Source: UMGS1590 sp963558655 (GTDB lineage Bacteria > Bacillota > Peptococcia > Peptococcales > Peptococcaceae). From it: DNA of 64,000 nt. Both the position numbers and the translations under genes were made by a program. The notes under the pieces were generated by a model. The model ran no database searches. It saw nothing but the letters and a program-made list of their open reading frames with translations, and was not told the origin of the DNA. The stretch's first letter is position 1; every line of letters begins with the position of its first letter. The stretch lies in NCBI GenBank assembly GCA_963558655.1, contig CAUWHJ010000012.1:24860-88859 (forward strand), written 5' to 3'. Shown in pieces: positions 8,424 through 17,309 of this stretch.

Positions 8424-8453
8424 ATTATACACCATGAGCACAGAAATGCACAA
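8424..8453 (-). promoter_or_regulatory. Predicted ilvE promoter
   Basis: On the minus strand, TTGTGC (8448-8453), 18-base spacer and perfect TATAAT (8424-8429), about 45 bases before the ilvE start. No T-box-like leader fits in the remaining space. Confidence 0.55.
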
Positions 8454-8513
8454 ATAAAATGCGTGAAACGATAAAAATATTTTTCTTTGACGTTTATGAG
8501 AGGATATATGCAA

Positions 8514-8543
8514 AAACCGACAACATCACGCTGTTGTCGGTTT
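8514..8543 (-). terminator. Terminator of the degV gene
   Basis: AAACCGACAAC (8514-8524) pairs with GTTGTCGGTTT (8533-8543); on the minus strand a TTTTTG run follows. Confidence 0.85.
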
Positions 8544-8557
8544 CATTGTGTTATAGA

Positions 8558-9451
8558 TCAATACAAGCCATCGTCTTCACCTGTATCACGGTTGTGCTTA
8601 CTGATAAAGAAAAGCGCGAGGGCACCAGGGCCAAGGTGAGAGCCTGTAACCGGTTCGTGAGGAACAATCCATAATTCTTTTGGTGCATGGCTTTCACGAA
8701 TCATCGCTGCCAGAGCCTGTGCGTCCTCCTCACAGCCGGCATGGCTGATGCACACCGTTTGCTCATCGGCACGAACCACATTGTCGTTATAGTAGCCGGC
8801 GAGTGCTTTAATGGCTTTTTTGCGGCCGCGAATTTTCGAGAAGGTGACGATGACACCATCATCGGAGGCTTTGAGCAATGGTTTAATATTAAGGGCGCTG
8901 CCAACATAGGCGCTAAAATTGGAGCAGCGGCCAGTACGCCCGAGATACATCAGGTCGTCCACTGTAAACACTTGATAAATATAGCGCACGCAGCGTTCAC
9001 CGGCAGCCACCGCAGCCTCGAAATCTTCGCCGTTTTCGCGTGCCTGCACGCAGGTCATGACGGTAATGCCTTCACCAAAGCCTGCCCCTTTGGTGTTAAT
9101 GAGAGCAATGCGGCGTTCCGGAAATTCCGCCAGCAGTTGTTCGCGTGCTGCCGCTGCACTGTCATAGGAGCCACTGATGCGGCGTGCCATGCAAATATAA
9201 ATGATGTCCTCACCCTTCTCCAGCACAGGACGAAAGGCTTCCACGAAATTGCCGGGGGTGATTTGCGAGGTGGTCACTTGCTTTCCTGCTTTCATCGCAG
9301 CATAGTAAGCGGTGTCATCAAAGCTGTCCGTATCCAGGCACGTGTATTCCTTTCCGTCAAGATAATAATAGAGTGGAATCACATGAATATGATGCTCATT
9401 GCAATAGGCTGTTGGTAAATTGGCCGATGTGTCGGTAAATAGCTGATACAT
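8558..9451 (-). CDS. DegV family fatty-acid-binding protein
   Basis: A 297-residue DegV protein, usual length. Family marks are the N-terminal TDTSANLP, IPLYYYLDGKEY, the fatty-acid contacting TTSQITPG and ISGSYDSA, LMYLGRTGR and the C-terminal HLGPGALALFF. DegV/FakB proteins bind a fatty acid and present it to the FakA kinase to make acyl phosphate for phospholipids. No fakA gene is nearby. AAAGGGGAACATC precedes the ATG at 9451. The small membrane protein just upstream (23-base gap) may be co-transcribed. Confidence 0.92.
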   Translation of the reverse strand: MYQLFTDTSANLPTAYCNEHHIHVIPLYYYLDGKEYTCLDTDSFDDTAYYAAMKAGKQVTTSQITPGNFVEAFRPVLEKGEDIIYICMARRISGSYDSAAAAREQLLAEFPERRIALINTKGAGFGEGITVMTCVQARENGEDFEAAVAAGERCVRYIYQVFTVDDLMYLGRTGRCSNFSAYVGSALNIKPLLKASDDGVIVTFSKIRGRKKAIKALAGYYNDNVVRADEQTVCISHAGCEEDAQALAAMIRESHAPKELWIVPHEPVTGSHLGPGALALFFISKHNRDTGEDDGLY

Positions 9452-9473
9452 GATGTTCCCCTTTCACCTTATG

Positions 9474-9956
9474 TCAAGAATCTAAGGCTTGTGTGATGGC
9501 TATGGTCGCCTTATTGATTTCCATAAAATCTCTTTTCGTACTGCGGCCATTCCAATGTGTCCCTGTACGCATACTGATGCACACACAGTCTTTGCTGCCG
9601 CAAACAGTCAGCCGAGCACGTTTGTCATTGTCCTCGAAAGGCTCCAGCTGCACGTCTTTCACCGAGCCAAGGTCCACCACCGTTTGATCCGGAAAAACCA
9701 CTGTCAGATGATGCCCATCAAGGCGCAGGCGAAAAAGCCCCAGATATTGTTTTTGCAAACGTCGCACAACGCCGGAAAAGACAATGGCAGAGGGAACCAC
9801 AACCAACACCCACAACCACGGACGCACCACATGAAGGACACTGCCAAAAAGCAGCCATGTCACCAGCACACAGGCTACCACCATCAACAAGCCAACAATG
9901 ATTGTTTTGCGTTCACCTTCTGGCGTATTGGCTGTGAATTCAAATTCCTGTATCAT
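9474..9956 (-). CDS. Hypothetical membrane protein with PH-like soluble part
   Basis: A 160-residue protein with two membrane helices (about residues 20-40 and 45-65) after a short polar N terminus, then a soluble segment RLDGHHLTVVFPDQTVVDLGSVKDVQLEPF that looks like the beta strands of a PH/YcxB-type domain. No confident family is recognised. ATG 9956 is preferred because GAGGTGGG lies 8 bases upstream; the in-frame ATG at 9974 has a poor site. It lies directly upstream of the degV gene. Confidence 0.7.
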   Translation of the reverse strand: MIQEFEFTANTPEGERKTIIVGLLMVVACVLVTWLLFGSVLHVVRPWLWVLVVVPSAIVFSGVVRRLQKQYLGLFRLRLDGHHLTVVFPDQTVVDLGSVKDVQLEPFEDNDKRARLTVCGSKDCVCISMRTGTHWNGRSTKRDFMEINKATIAITQALDS

Positions 9957-10080
9957 CGCACCCACCTCATCCATTCGCCTTTCAAGCGTTCTCTGTTATT
10001 CAGAGAATAGTTTACCACATTTTTTCATCATTGCCAGCCAAGATCTACGCATTTTCAAAAATTTTCGCCATAAGCAAAAA

Positions 10081-10104
10081 GTCGGCAAGACACTCCCCGC
10101 CGAC
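10081..10104 (-). terminator. Terminator of the carbonic anhydrase gene
   Basis: GTCGGC (10081-10086) pairs with GCCGAC (10099-10104). On the minus strand the stem is followed by TTTTTGC just after the gene. Confidence 0.8.
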
Positions 10105-10112
10105 GCGTTTTT

Positions 10113-10673
10113 TTATTTTTCCGCTTGATGCTCACAAACAAGGGTGAGTGCACCTGTGACGCTATCCATCACATAGCCGGACACACGAACATCTTTTGGT
10201 ACAAGCGGATGCTTAACAACAATATCCACCGATTCTGCCACAGATTTTTCCACCGTTTCAAAGCCCGCCAGCCAGCGGTCAAAATCAACACCGCAGAAAC
10301 GCATGAGGTCTATGGCTTGTTGGTTCACACCACGTTTTTTCATCTCTTGCAGCATATGGTTGCTGTCAATGTGGCTGACACCGCAATCGGTATGGCCAAT
10401 CACCATAATATCTTCCACGCCAAGTTCGTAAATGGCAATCAGCAAACTACGCATGGCACTGCCAAAAGGGCTGGAAATGACGCCGCCAGCATTTTTTATG
10501 ATTTTCGCATCGCCGTTTTTAATGCCCAACGCCGCTGGCAACAGCTCAATAAGGCGCGTATCCATGCAGGTGACAATGGCGAGTTTTTTGTTGGGATATT
10601 TGTCGGTGAGGAATTGTTCATAACCGCCCTCTTCCACAAATTGTTGATTGTATGCAAGAATTTCTTCAATCAC
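10113..10673 (-). CDS. Beta-class carbonic anhydrase
   Basis: A 186-residue beta carbonic anhydrase, interconverting CO2 and bicarbonate in the cytoplasm. Zinc ligands are Cys36 in CMDTR, and His94 and Cys97 in HTDCG; the catalytic Asp38-Arg40 dyad is intact, as is the conserved NAGG (about 61-64). Length fits the short bacterial clade. AAAGGAAGGATCA lies upstream of the ATG at 10673. Monocistronic, with a terminator-like hairpin in its leader. Confidence 0.94.
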   Translation of the reverse strand: MIEEILAYNQQFVEEGGYEQFLTDKYPNKKLAIVTCMDTRLIELLPAALGIKNGDAKIIKNAGGVISSPFGSAMRSLLIAIYELGVEDIMVIGHTDCGVSHIDSNHMLQEMKKRGVNQQAIDLMRFCGVDFDRWLAGFETVEKSVAESVDIVVKHPLVPKDVRVSGYVMDSVTGALTLVCEHQAEK

Positions 10674-10708
10674 AAATGATCCTTCCTTTCAAACCTTTCA
10701 AGGCAAAC

Positions 10709-10734
10709 AAAAATCTGCCCTCAGGCAGATTTTT
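10709..10734 (-). promoter_or_regulatory. Terminator-like hairpin in the carbonic anhydrase leader
   Basis: AAAAATCTGCC (10709-10719), loop CTCA and GGCAGATTTTT (10724-10734) form a perfect stem with T runs on both strands. The neighbouring genes diverge here, so it does not end any annotated gene; on the minus strand it sits 36 bases before the start, where it could act as an attenuator. Confidence 0.6.
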
Positions 10735-10814
10735 CTTTCTAGTGTAGCCCAAGCGGCAATATTTTGCAAGAACGATCTCGACCAACAACGTCCAAACGAT
10801 CCTCCGCCTCTTCT

Positions 10815-10843
10815 TGACAACGCGAAAACCGCATGCTAGAGTG
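10815..10843 (+). promoter_or_regulatory. Promoter of the NusG-II gene
   Basis: TTGACA (10815-10820), 17-base spacer, TAGAGT (10838-10843), 23 bases before the start codon. Confidence 0.7.
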
Positions 10844-10865
10844 GCTTCAAAAGGAGGACAGTGCC

Positions 10866-11240
10866 ATGAAAAGAAAAAAAATCTGTCTTGCTGTGCTTCT
10901 TCTGTGCACGGTTGCTGCCAGTGCTTTTCTTTGGCTGCACAACCAAGCCGGCAAAAACAGCACCATCGCCACCGTTGTGCAGAATGGCGAAACCCTCTAT
11001 ACCTTTGATTTGTCCGCTGTTCACAACACGCAAACCTACACCATCGGTGAAGCAGGCGCACAAAATACCATCAGGGTGTCCGAAGCTGGCATCGCCGTCA
11101 TCAGCGCCGACTGCCCCGACCAGGTTTGCGTGCATCAAGGCACCCGCAGCCACGGCCCGGAGCCTATTGTTTGCCTGCCTCACCACCTGAGTATTCAATT
11201 CTCTGCGGAGGCAAACACGCCCGACGCCGTCACGCACTAA
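10866..11240 (+). CDS. NusG domain II-containing membrane-anchored protein
   Basis: A 124-residue protein with one N-terminal membrane helix (about residues 5-25) and an extracellular NusG-II-like domain. The diagnostic core is ADCPDQVCVHQG followed by CLPHHLSIQF near the C terminus, where the three cysteines are characteristic. The family is widespread in Firmicutes but has no established function; it is often found near heptaprenyl synthesis or Rnf genes, which are absent here. AAAGGAGGACAGTGCC sets the start. It has its own promoter and shares a terminator with the convergent SLH gene. Confidence 0.85.
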   Translation: MKRKKICLAVLLLCTVAASAFLWLHNQAGKNSTIATVVQNGETLYTFDLSAVHNTQTYTIGEAGAQNTIRVSEAGIAVISADCPDQVCVHQGTRSHGPEPIVCLPHHLSIQFSAEANTPDAVTH

Positions 11241-11276
11241 ACGCCCTATCTCTTCACCTAACAAAACGCAGCAAAA

Positions 11277-11301
11277 AGCCCGCAATGAGCGGGCTTTTTT
11301 T
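11277..11301. terminator. Bidirectional terminator
   Basis: AGCCCGC (11277-11283) pairs with GCGGGCT (11289-11295), with A and T runs on both sides, between the NusG-II gene (+) and the SLH gene (-). Confidence 0.9.
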
Positions 11302-11309
11302 ATGAGCAC

Positions 11310-13895
11310 TTAAAGGTCATACAGGGCGCAGAAACGATTGATCATGGCTGCAAATTCTGCACGGGTGGCGTTGCCGCCTGGGTCAAGCACACCGCCGTCT
11401 TTGCCGCCAAGGATTCCTGCGCCAGTGGCCCAGGTGATGCCTTCTTCGGCAAAATCCGAGATGTTGTCAGCATCGACAAAGGCTGAAAGGTCGCCTGCAT
11501 CGCTGACATCGAAGCCCCTAAAGTTGGCGTAACGCCAGAGCATGGTGGCAAGTTGTTCACGGGTGACATTGGCTTCCATGGCCGTGCCATCGCTGATGCC
11601 ATTTTCCATCGCCCAATGGCGTGCACTTTCATACCAAGGTCCAGGTACAGTTTCAATGTCGTCTTCAAAGCGTGACAGAATGGTAACGGTCATAGCTCTA
11701 GTCATTGACTCTTGCGGCATATAAAGGTTTTCTGTCATGCCGCCAACCAAACCTTTTTCCCACACATCGTGCACGTCGTTATAGAACCAATCACCTTTGG
11801 TTACGTCAATGAATGGGAAGCCGTCCGTCTCACCGCCTTGAGTGCTAAAGGTGGCACTGACGACCACATCGGCATTCGGCATGGTGAACACATAGCGTCC
11901 ATCGTTATCACGTTCGAGAGTTAGCGCGTTGTTTGCTTCATCGAGTGCCGTCAGCGCATCCAGCGTGTAGCCTTCATCTGGTGTCACATCCACATAGATA
12001 CGCTGCCCTTCCGCTGCCAGCGTGGCAGACAGCGTCAGGCTGCCGCCTTCACCAGGAAGTGCTTTGATGGTGTTAAGCACAAGCGGTGGATTCTCCGGTT
12101 CTCCTGGCTCTTCCGGTTCCGCAGCCTTCATCACTGTGACTGTGTAGGTGAGGGTATGCGTGCCGCTTGATACCACCACGGTGTGGCTTTTGTCATCGGC
12201 AGGAATCACATAGGCACCTTCAGCGTTTGGTGCTAAAGTGGTGCCGTCTAGCGTAACAGTAACTGCTTCCCCATCGCTGTCAGTCACGCTGAATGTCACA
12301 TCACCGGTGTAATTACCGCCATCAACAAGCCCTTCCACCACAGGCGCCGATTTATCAATAGTCACCAACGGTGAACCAAAATAGGTCACATTATTCTTGG
12401 CACCCGTAACACCATGACCGGCATTGTCCTCCAGTTTTACATAAAGCGCAAAGCGATTCAACCCTGCAACATCTTGTACAGGGTCTGGCCCAATACGCAC
12501 CGCTGCTTCACCGTTTTCGTCAAAGGCGATGCTTTGCCAATCGTCAATAGCTGCCACTTCATCATCGCTCAGTGGTTTATCCGACAGGTAGTAAGAAAGA
12601 CTGCTCAAACCGCTCTGCCCATCTTCGGCTGTCAGTGCCACCGGCGCACCCGGATTCACCGCTATCGTCTCATGGATAGCTCCGAGGTCGGTATAGGCTA
12701 CACCATTGATGCTGAGACTACCGCTTGGCGCAACAGTGTCGGTTTCATAAACCTCTTGTTTACAAACGTAACAAGTGCGCGGTTCGGTGTAGGTTGGTGT
12801 ATCACCATCGACAAAACAATGATAGGTACAGTGGGTATCCTCAAGGTCACTATTGTTAAAAGCAGCCCGTCCATCGAGCGTAACCGGCGCATGGTTTTCC
12901 AACGTACCACCGGCAGCGTTAATGAAACGGCCGCTATCGGCAACTGCAATCGAGGCGTTTTCCGACACGCTGCTGTCGCCATTATTTACAGTGCCATCGG
13001 CATTCTCAAAGGTACTGATAGCACCAATCGCCACAGTAGCATGATTATCGAACACACTGTGGTTAACCAAGGCGGCTGTCCTGAGCTTCACCGAACCAGT
13101 ATTGCTCATCGTTCCATAATTGTTGAAACCAGCAATATCCAACGCCAATTCGCCACGGTTGGTAATGGTACCATCGTTGTCAAATTCAGTTCCACTAATG
13201 GTCATGGTGCCATCGTTGTCAACCGTCGCGTTTTCATCAACAACAACCGTCAAATGACTGTTGCCGATCGCCCAGGCATTAAAAGTAGCCCCCTCATCAA
13301 CCGTCAGGTTTTCACCAATTTTAAGACTGCTGCTTTTATTTTCGTCCTGTTCTTGATAAACAACCTGAAAAGCAGCATCTTTATCAATCTGCATACGATC
13401 AACCAAACATTCTGCACCACCGCTCACACCAGCTTCCAGCATCATGGTACAGTCAATGTTGCCATCATCAACATCATTAACCACCAACGCCGGGCCTTGA
13501 TCGACACGGGTAATTGCCAAATCGCTCGATCTGTTTGAAAGATCAATATTCAGATTTAGCCGCACTGCTTCTCCTGCCACATCAACCAGCGATGCACCGT
13601 CCAGTGTCACATCACCGGTAATAACAACATCCAGCATTTGTTGACTGTATACTGTTATCCTGCTGATACCGGAAACGCCTACATCAGTCGTGGTCCAAGA
13701 ATAGCCATCACCAGACCACCCTTCTACATCGCTCAATTTATTTCCGGCAACACTGATATTCTGCGCCCATGCAGGCAGGGTCGTTGTTTCTGCCTGCGCC
13801 GGTTGCAGCGCTGCGCCCACAGTCAATGTCAACACAAGCGCCAGCACCGATGCAAACCGATGCCAAAAATGGTGTTTGCTTTTTCTTCGCATCAT
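11310..13895 (-). CDS. Secreted SLH-domain surface protein 1
   Basis: An 861-residue cell-surface protein. A signal peptide of about 35 residues (basic start, hydrophobic core, cleavage near PAQA) leads into a repetitive Asn/Asp/Thr-rich stretch (residues 60-350; phrases such as NDGTITNRGELAL, NNYGTMSNTGSVKL) typical of a right-handed beta helix. A Cys/His cluster (CTYHCF...CYVCKQEV, about 375-405) and Ig-like strand segments follow, then LTLSATLAAEGQRIYVDVTPDEGYT repeat-type domain. Three SLH repeats occupy about residues 690-861 (FIDVTKGDWFYNDVHDVWEKG, WYESARHWAMENGI, DFAEEGITWATGAGILGG); these bind pyruvylated wall polymer. No enzymatic domain is seen, so adhesion or S-layer structure is inferred. 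AAGGAGGAAAA gives the start. Confidence 0.9.
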   Translation of the reverse strand: MMRRKSKHHFWHRFASVLALVLTLTVGAALQPAQAETTTLPAWAQNISVAGNKLSDVEGWSGDGYSWTTTDVGVSGISRITVYSQQMLDVVITGDVTLDGASLVDVAGEAVRLNLNIDLSNRSSDLAITRVDQGPALVVNDVDDGNIDCTMMLEAGVSGGAECLVDRMQIDKDAAFQVVYQEQDENKSSSLKIGENLTVDEGATFNAWAIGNSHLTVVVDENATVDNDGTMTISGTEFDNDGTITNRGELALDIAGFNNYGTMSNTGSVKLRTAALVNHSVFDNHATVAIGAISTFENADGTVNNGDSSVSENASIAVADSGRFINAAGGTLENHAPVTLDGRAAFNNSDLEDTHCTYHCFVDGDTPTYTEPRTCYVCKQEVYETDTVAPSGSLSINGVAYTDLGAIHETIAVNPGAPVALTAEDGQSGLSSLSYYLSDKPLSDDEVAAIDDWQSIAFDENGEAAVRIGPDPVQDVAGLNRFALYVKLEDNAGHGVTGAKNNVTYFGSPLVTIDKSAPVVEGLVDGGNYTGDVTFSVTDSDGEAVTVTLDGTTLAPNAEGAYVIPADDKSHTVVVSSGTHTLTYTVTVMKAAEPEEPGEPENPPLVLNTIKALPGEGGSLTLSATLAAEGQRIYVDVTPDEGYTLDALTALDEANNALTLERDNDGRYVFTMPNADVVVSATFSTQGGETDGFPFIDVTKGDWFYNDVHDVWEKGLVGGMTENLYMPQESMTRAMTVTILSRFEDDIETVPGPWYESARHWAMENGISDGTAMEANVTREQLATMLWRYANFRGFDVSDAGDLSAFVDADNISDFAEEGITWATGAGILGGKDGGVLDPGGNATRAEFAAMINRFCALYDL

Positions 13896-14042
13896 TTTTC
13901 CTCCTTAATCTATCTCCATCAATCTCAATAAACAGCAAATGTCGTCAAACGTCGTGAAATATCCAATTATTCAATAAACTTTCTTCCATTATACCATATT
14001 TTTTAGGGTTTTAATCAACAACCCGCAAAAAGGCGCAAAAAA

Positions 14043-14064
14043 AGAGACGCCAACAAGCGTCTCT
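14043..14064 (-). terminator. Terminator of glpK
   Basis: AGAGACGC (14043-14050) pairs with GCGTCTCT (14057-14064); on the minus strand a run of seven T follows. Confidence 0.9.
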
Positions 14065-14072
14065 CAGAAACT

Positions 14073-15554
14073 TTACTTACTGAGCGTGTGTGCAACGGCA
14101 TTTTTCCAGCCATCGTAGTTTTTCCGGCGCGCGTCCTCCTGCATCGTTGGCTGATACACCTGTGCCAAGCGATGTCCGGCACGCACCTCAGCCTCGTCTT
14201 GCCAGAAACCAGCTGTGATACCCGCCAAAAGCGCCGCACCCATCGCTGTACTTTCCACATTTTCCGGCAGTTCGACGTTACGATTTAAGATGTCTGCCTG
14301 GAACTGCATGAGGAAACCATTGCGTGCAGCACCACCATCCACACGCAAACTTGCCATATCCACATGCGTATCTGCCTCCATCGCTTCAAGCACATCGCGC
14401 GTCTGATAGGCAATGGATTCCAGCGCTGCACGAATGATGTGTGAGCGACCCGTGCCGCGGGTAAGCCCACAAATGGTACCACGAGCGTACATATCCCAAT
14501 AAGGCGCGCCCAGCCCTACAAAGGCAGGCACCAGATAGACACCACCGTTGTCATCAAGTTTTTCAGCAAAAAATTCGCTATCACCTGCTTCTTCAATAAA
14601 GCGCATTTCATCACGCAGCCACTGAATGACAGCGCCGCCCACAAAAATGGAGCCTTCCAGCGCATAATCCGGCTGAACATCGTGGCCGGCGGCAATGGTG
14701 GTCACCAAGCCATGGGCGCTTTTCGTTGGCGTTTTGCCAATGTTCATGAGCAAAAAGCAGCCCGTGCCATAGGTATTTTTTGCCTCGCCCACTTCCCAAC
14801 ACAGCTGCCCATATAGCGCCGCCTGCTGGTCACCGGCCATGCCTGTCACCGGCACTTCAATGTGCGCGGCACCAATGGACGCCGTGCCAAAACGATAGCC
14901 CGATGGATGCACCTCTGGCAGCATACAGCGTGGAATATCGAAATGCGCCAACAAATCATCGTCCCAGTCAAGGTCGTTGATGTTAAAGAGCATGGTGCGT
15001 GAAGCATTGGTATAATCGGTTGCATGAACACGCCCTTCGGTGAGCTTCCAGAGAATCCAGGTATCTACTGTACCAAAGAGCAATTCGCCAGCTTTGGCAC
15101 GGCTGCGGTCTGGGTCCACACGGTCGAGAATCCACGCCAGCTTTGTTGCCGAAAAATAGGCATCAATAACCAGCCCTGTCTTAGCCAGGATGCGATCTTC
15201 CCACCCCTCGGCTTTCAGCTTCTCACAAGTATCGGCTGTGCGGCGGCACTGCCACACAATGGCATTGTACACCGGCCGTCCGGTGGCACGTTCCCACACA
15301 ATGGTAGTTTCACGCTGATTGGTGATGCCAATGGCTTCAATCTCGTCTGGGTGAATACTGGTAAGCGCCAAAAGTTCTTGCAGCACGCCAAACGACGATG
15401 CCCACAATTCCATCGGGTCCTCTTCTACCCAGCCCGGTTCCGGATAATACTGGCTGATTTCCTGCTGTCGCATACCGCAAATCTTCTGTGCATGGTCGAA
15501 AGCAATCGCACGGGTGCTGGTGGTTCCAATATCTAATGCTACTACATAGCCCAT
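14073..15554 (-). CDS. glpK: Glycerol kinase
   Basis: A 493-residue FGGY-family kinase making glycerol 3-phosphate from glycerol and ATP. Visible blocks are the N-terminal ALDIGTTSTRAIAFD phosphate loop, QREITTIVWERATGRPVYNAIVWQ-type region (NQRETTIVWE), GMAGDQQAALYGQLC, ALEGSIFVGGAVIQWLRDEM and the C-terminal VDGGAARNGFLMQFQ nucleotide site. Start 15554 follows AAAGGAACGACAACT; an upstream in-frame start at 15578 is less well placed. No glpF or glpD is adjacent; a TATAAT-like box lies on the minus strand at 15605-15610. Confidence 0.96.
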   Translation of the reverse strand: MGYVVALDIGTTSTRAIAFDHAQKICGMRQQEISQYYPEPGWVEEDPMELWASSFGVLQELLALTSIHPDEIEAIGITNQRETTIVWERATGRPVYNAIVWQCRRTADTCEKLKAEGWEDRILAKTGLVIDAYFSATKLAWILDRVDPDRSRAKAGELLFGTVDTWILWKLTEGRVHATDYTNASRTMLFNINDLDWDDDLLAHFDIPRCMLPEVHPSGYRFGTASIGAAHIEVPVTGMAGDQQAALYGQLCWEVGEAKNTYGTGCFLLMNIGKTPTKSAHGLVTTIAAGHDVQPDYALEGSIFVGGAVIQWLRDEMRFIEEAGDSEFFAEKLDDNGGVYLVPAFVGLGAPYWDMYARGTICGLTRGTGRSHIIRAALESIAYQTRDVLEAMEADTHVDMASLRVDGGAARNGFLMQFQADILNRNVELPENVESTAMGAALLAGITAGFWQDEAEVRAGHRLAQVYQPTMQEDARRKNYDGWKNAVAHTLSK

Positions 15555-15681
15555 AGTTGTCGTTCCTTTCTTGCCCAAATTTTTTACAAGATGTTTACCG
15601 TCTTATTATAGCAAACTCACACGCTATTAGGAATGGGCGTTCGACAAAGACTATTCTTCCAAACACAGCTTTAGAACAGAA

Positions 15682-16092
15682 TTACACTTTGGGCACCTGT
15701 GTTTGCTGGTCTCCTTCGCCACTCGTTACATTTTTGACATTCTGCAACAATTCCTCCGGCGACACCTTGTAGAGTTTCGCCAGCGCAATAAGGTTCGATG
15801 TGTTTGGGTCGCTGGAGCCATTCTCCCATTTCGACACCGACTGACGGCTCACGCCCAGCGTTTCTGCCACAAATTCCTGTGTCATCTTACAGCGCAAACG
15901 ATGTTCTTTCAACACCTCGCCAAGCGATTTTGCCACTGCCTTCTTTTCTTCGCGCACCTCTTTGGAATTGATGTATTTTTTAAGCGCCTTCACCACCAGC
16001 ACAAACAGATAGATGGCGGCGCCAACAACCGCCAAACAAAACAAAAGATATAAAACTGCCGCTACTAGAGTTATTGTTCTTGTTGCGTCCAT
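15682..16092 (-). CDS. Membrane-anchored XRE-family regulator
   Basis: A 136-residue protein with one N-terminal membrane helix (about residues 5-35) followed by a basic linker and a C-terminal XRE/Cro helix-turn-helix (about 60-115; MTQEFVAETLGVSRQSVSKWENGSSDP). Most XRE regulators are soluble, so the N-terminal anchor is unusual and would hold the DNA-binding domain at the cytoplasmic membrane face. It is the last gene of a likely operon with an ABC exporter and a YxeA protein, suggesting it senses membrane stress or a peptide and controls the pump. ATG 16092 has AAGGTGG 8 bases upstream. Confidence 0.83.
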   Translation of the reverse strand: MDATRTITLVAAVLYLLFCLAVVGAAIYLFVLVVKALKKYINSKEVREEKKAVAKSLGEVLKEHRLRCKMTQEFVAETLGVSRQSVSKWENGSSDPNTSNLIALAKLYKVSPEELLQNVKNVTSGEGDQQTQVPKV

Positions 16093-16144
16093 TATCTTTA
16101 CCACCTTTATCGTCTTTTACCTAACACACTACACTTTCCAATGC

Positions 16145-16543
16145 TTACTGACATTTTGTTCCCAGCGCATGAATGTTATCCAGCGCCATCTGTGGCACCT
16201 CTGTTTCGCTAACGGTTTCTACATCAACGGTAAGAGTGTTGCTGGCACCAACTTTTATATAGGTGCCAGGCGCATAATAATCCTCTACACTGCCCTTCTT
16301 TGTAAAATACACCTCTTTCGCCTCCCCCTGTGCGTTATAGCCAACAAGTTCATAGGCTTTTCCTTTCTCCTGCTTAACACCATCTGCATCCACAAGCCAA
16401 GAATCTTCGTTGACTTCGTCTTCCGGAATTTGCGTGTAATAGTAATCCGACACCACATACCGATCATTATAATAGCCTTTTGCCCAAAATGCACCTGCTA
16501 TTACAATCAGTATAACAGCTGCAATCCCTATTTTCTTCTTCAT
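16145..16543 (-). CDS. YxeA family (DUF1093) secreted protein
   Basis: A 132-residue protein with an N-terminal membrane helix or uncleaved signal (KKKIGIAAVILIVIAGAFW) and a YxeA-type domain: YYTQIPEDEV near the start, YELVGYNAQGEAKEVYF and the final YAPGTYIKV. YxeA proteins are short surface proteins often adjacent to antimicrobial-peptide ABC transporters; function is not established. It lies 13 bases after the permease gene, so it is probably translated from the same message. GGAGGTTATATC gives the start. Confidence 0.83.
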   Translation of the reverse strand: MKKKIGIAAVILIVIAGAFWAKGYYNDRYVVSDYYYTQIPEDEVNEDSWLVDADGVKQEKGKAYELVGYNAQGEAKEVYFTKKGSVEDYYAPGTYIKVGASNTLTVDVETVSETEVPQMALDNIHALGTKCQ

Positions 16544-16556
16544 GATATAACCTCCA

Positions 16557-17309
16557 TCAAAATTCAAGCTCTTTTTTCTGAAAACCAATCACAGCAACAA
16601 CTGTTGGCACACCGACATATAACAAAAGCGTTACCACAAGCATCGGCAAAAACGACGTGCCGCTTACAACCGACGCCTTCACAGTGTAAAGCAGCGCCGT
16701 GTACAGATATTGTGTGCAGTCGCCAAAGGTGCTGAGAAAAATATCCTGACTCAGAATCATAGACAATACAATATAAACCGTTTTCGTTGACAGTAGAACA
16801 TACGCAATAATGCCACCGCTGCCATCTTGAGTGAGAAATACCAAAACAGCAGCCATGGCTATATAGCCGAACGCTCTAAACATCTCCGCCACCACAGAAA
16901 GCGTCAGCGCAGCCAACTGTTGCCAGGAAGCTGTCAGCCCAAGAAGCATCGGCGTAACAAGAACCAGCACCGTCATCACTAAGGAAACACCAAGTACCAG
17001 CAGGACACTTTCCAACAATTTCGCCAAAACAAGCCTGCTTCTCGACATTCCATAGCCAATCGCCACCTGCATGGATTTACACTTAAAATCATCCACATAA
17101 ACAGCAAGAAATACCACGCCGCCAATGAAAAACGGGAAAAAGCCTAAAAACTGCACCACCTTGGCAACATAAACGTCCATGGTAAACGTTGGATTAAAGT
17201 AAATAAATATGAGCACTGCAAAAAGCAATGCAAAAGCACCCACAACGCCGCAAAAAGAAGGTTTGCGAGCCACCCGCCGTAAATCAGCGCTGATGTAATG
17301 CCACATCAT
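16557..17309 (-). CDS. ABC-2 type transporter permease
   Basis: A 250-residue hydrophobic protein with about six membrane helices and a short N-terminal cytoplasmic segment (MMWHYISADLRRVARKP), the arrangement of bacitracin/lantibiotic-type (BcrB-like) permeases. It overlaps the end of the ATPase gene by 26 bases, which indicates coupled expression. GGGAGGTGACC precedes the ATG at 17309. It should form a homodimer with the ATPase dimer to export a peptide, lipid or drug. Confidence 0.87.
   Translation of the reverse strand: MMWHYISADLRRVARKPSFCGVVGAFALLFAVLIFIYFNPTFTMDVYVAKVVQFLGFFPFFIGGVVFLAVYVDDFKCKSMQVAIGYGMSRSRLVLAKLLESVLLVLGVSLVMTVLVLVTPMLLGLTASWQQLAALTLSVVAEMFRAFGYIAMAAVLVFLTQDGSGGIIAYVLLSTKTVYIVLSMILSQDIFLSTFGDCTQYLYTALLYTVKASVVSGTSFLPMLVVTLLLYVGVPTVVAVIGFQKKELEF

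Noticed and set aside
12414..13538. 374-codon open frame on the plus strand opposite SLH protein 1
   Set aside because: It is antisense to a well-supported gene, has no ribosome site, and its translation looks like random Ile/Thr/His-rich sequence caused by the repeats on the other strand.
15661..15704. AAACACAG/CTGTGTTT pairing as a terminator of the XRE gene
   Set aside because: The arms are 28 bases apart, span the stop codon and have no T run.
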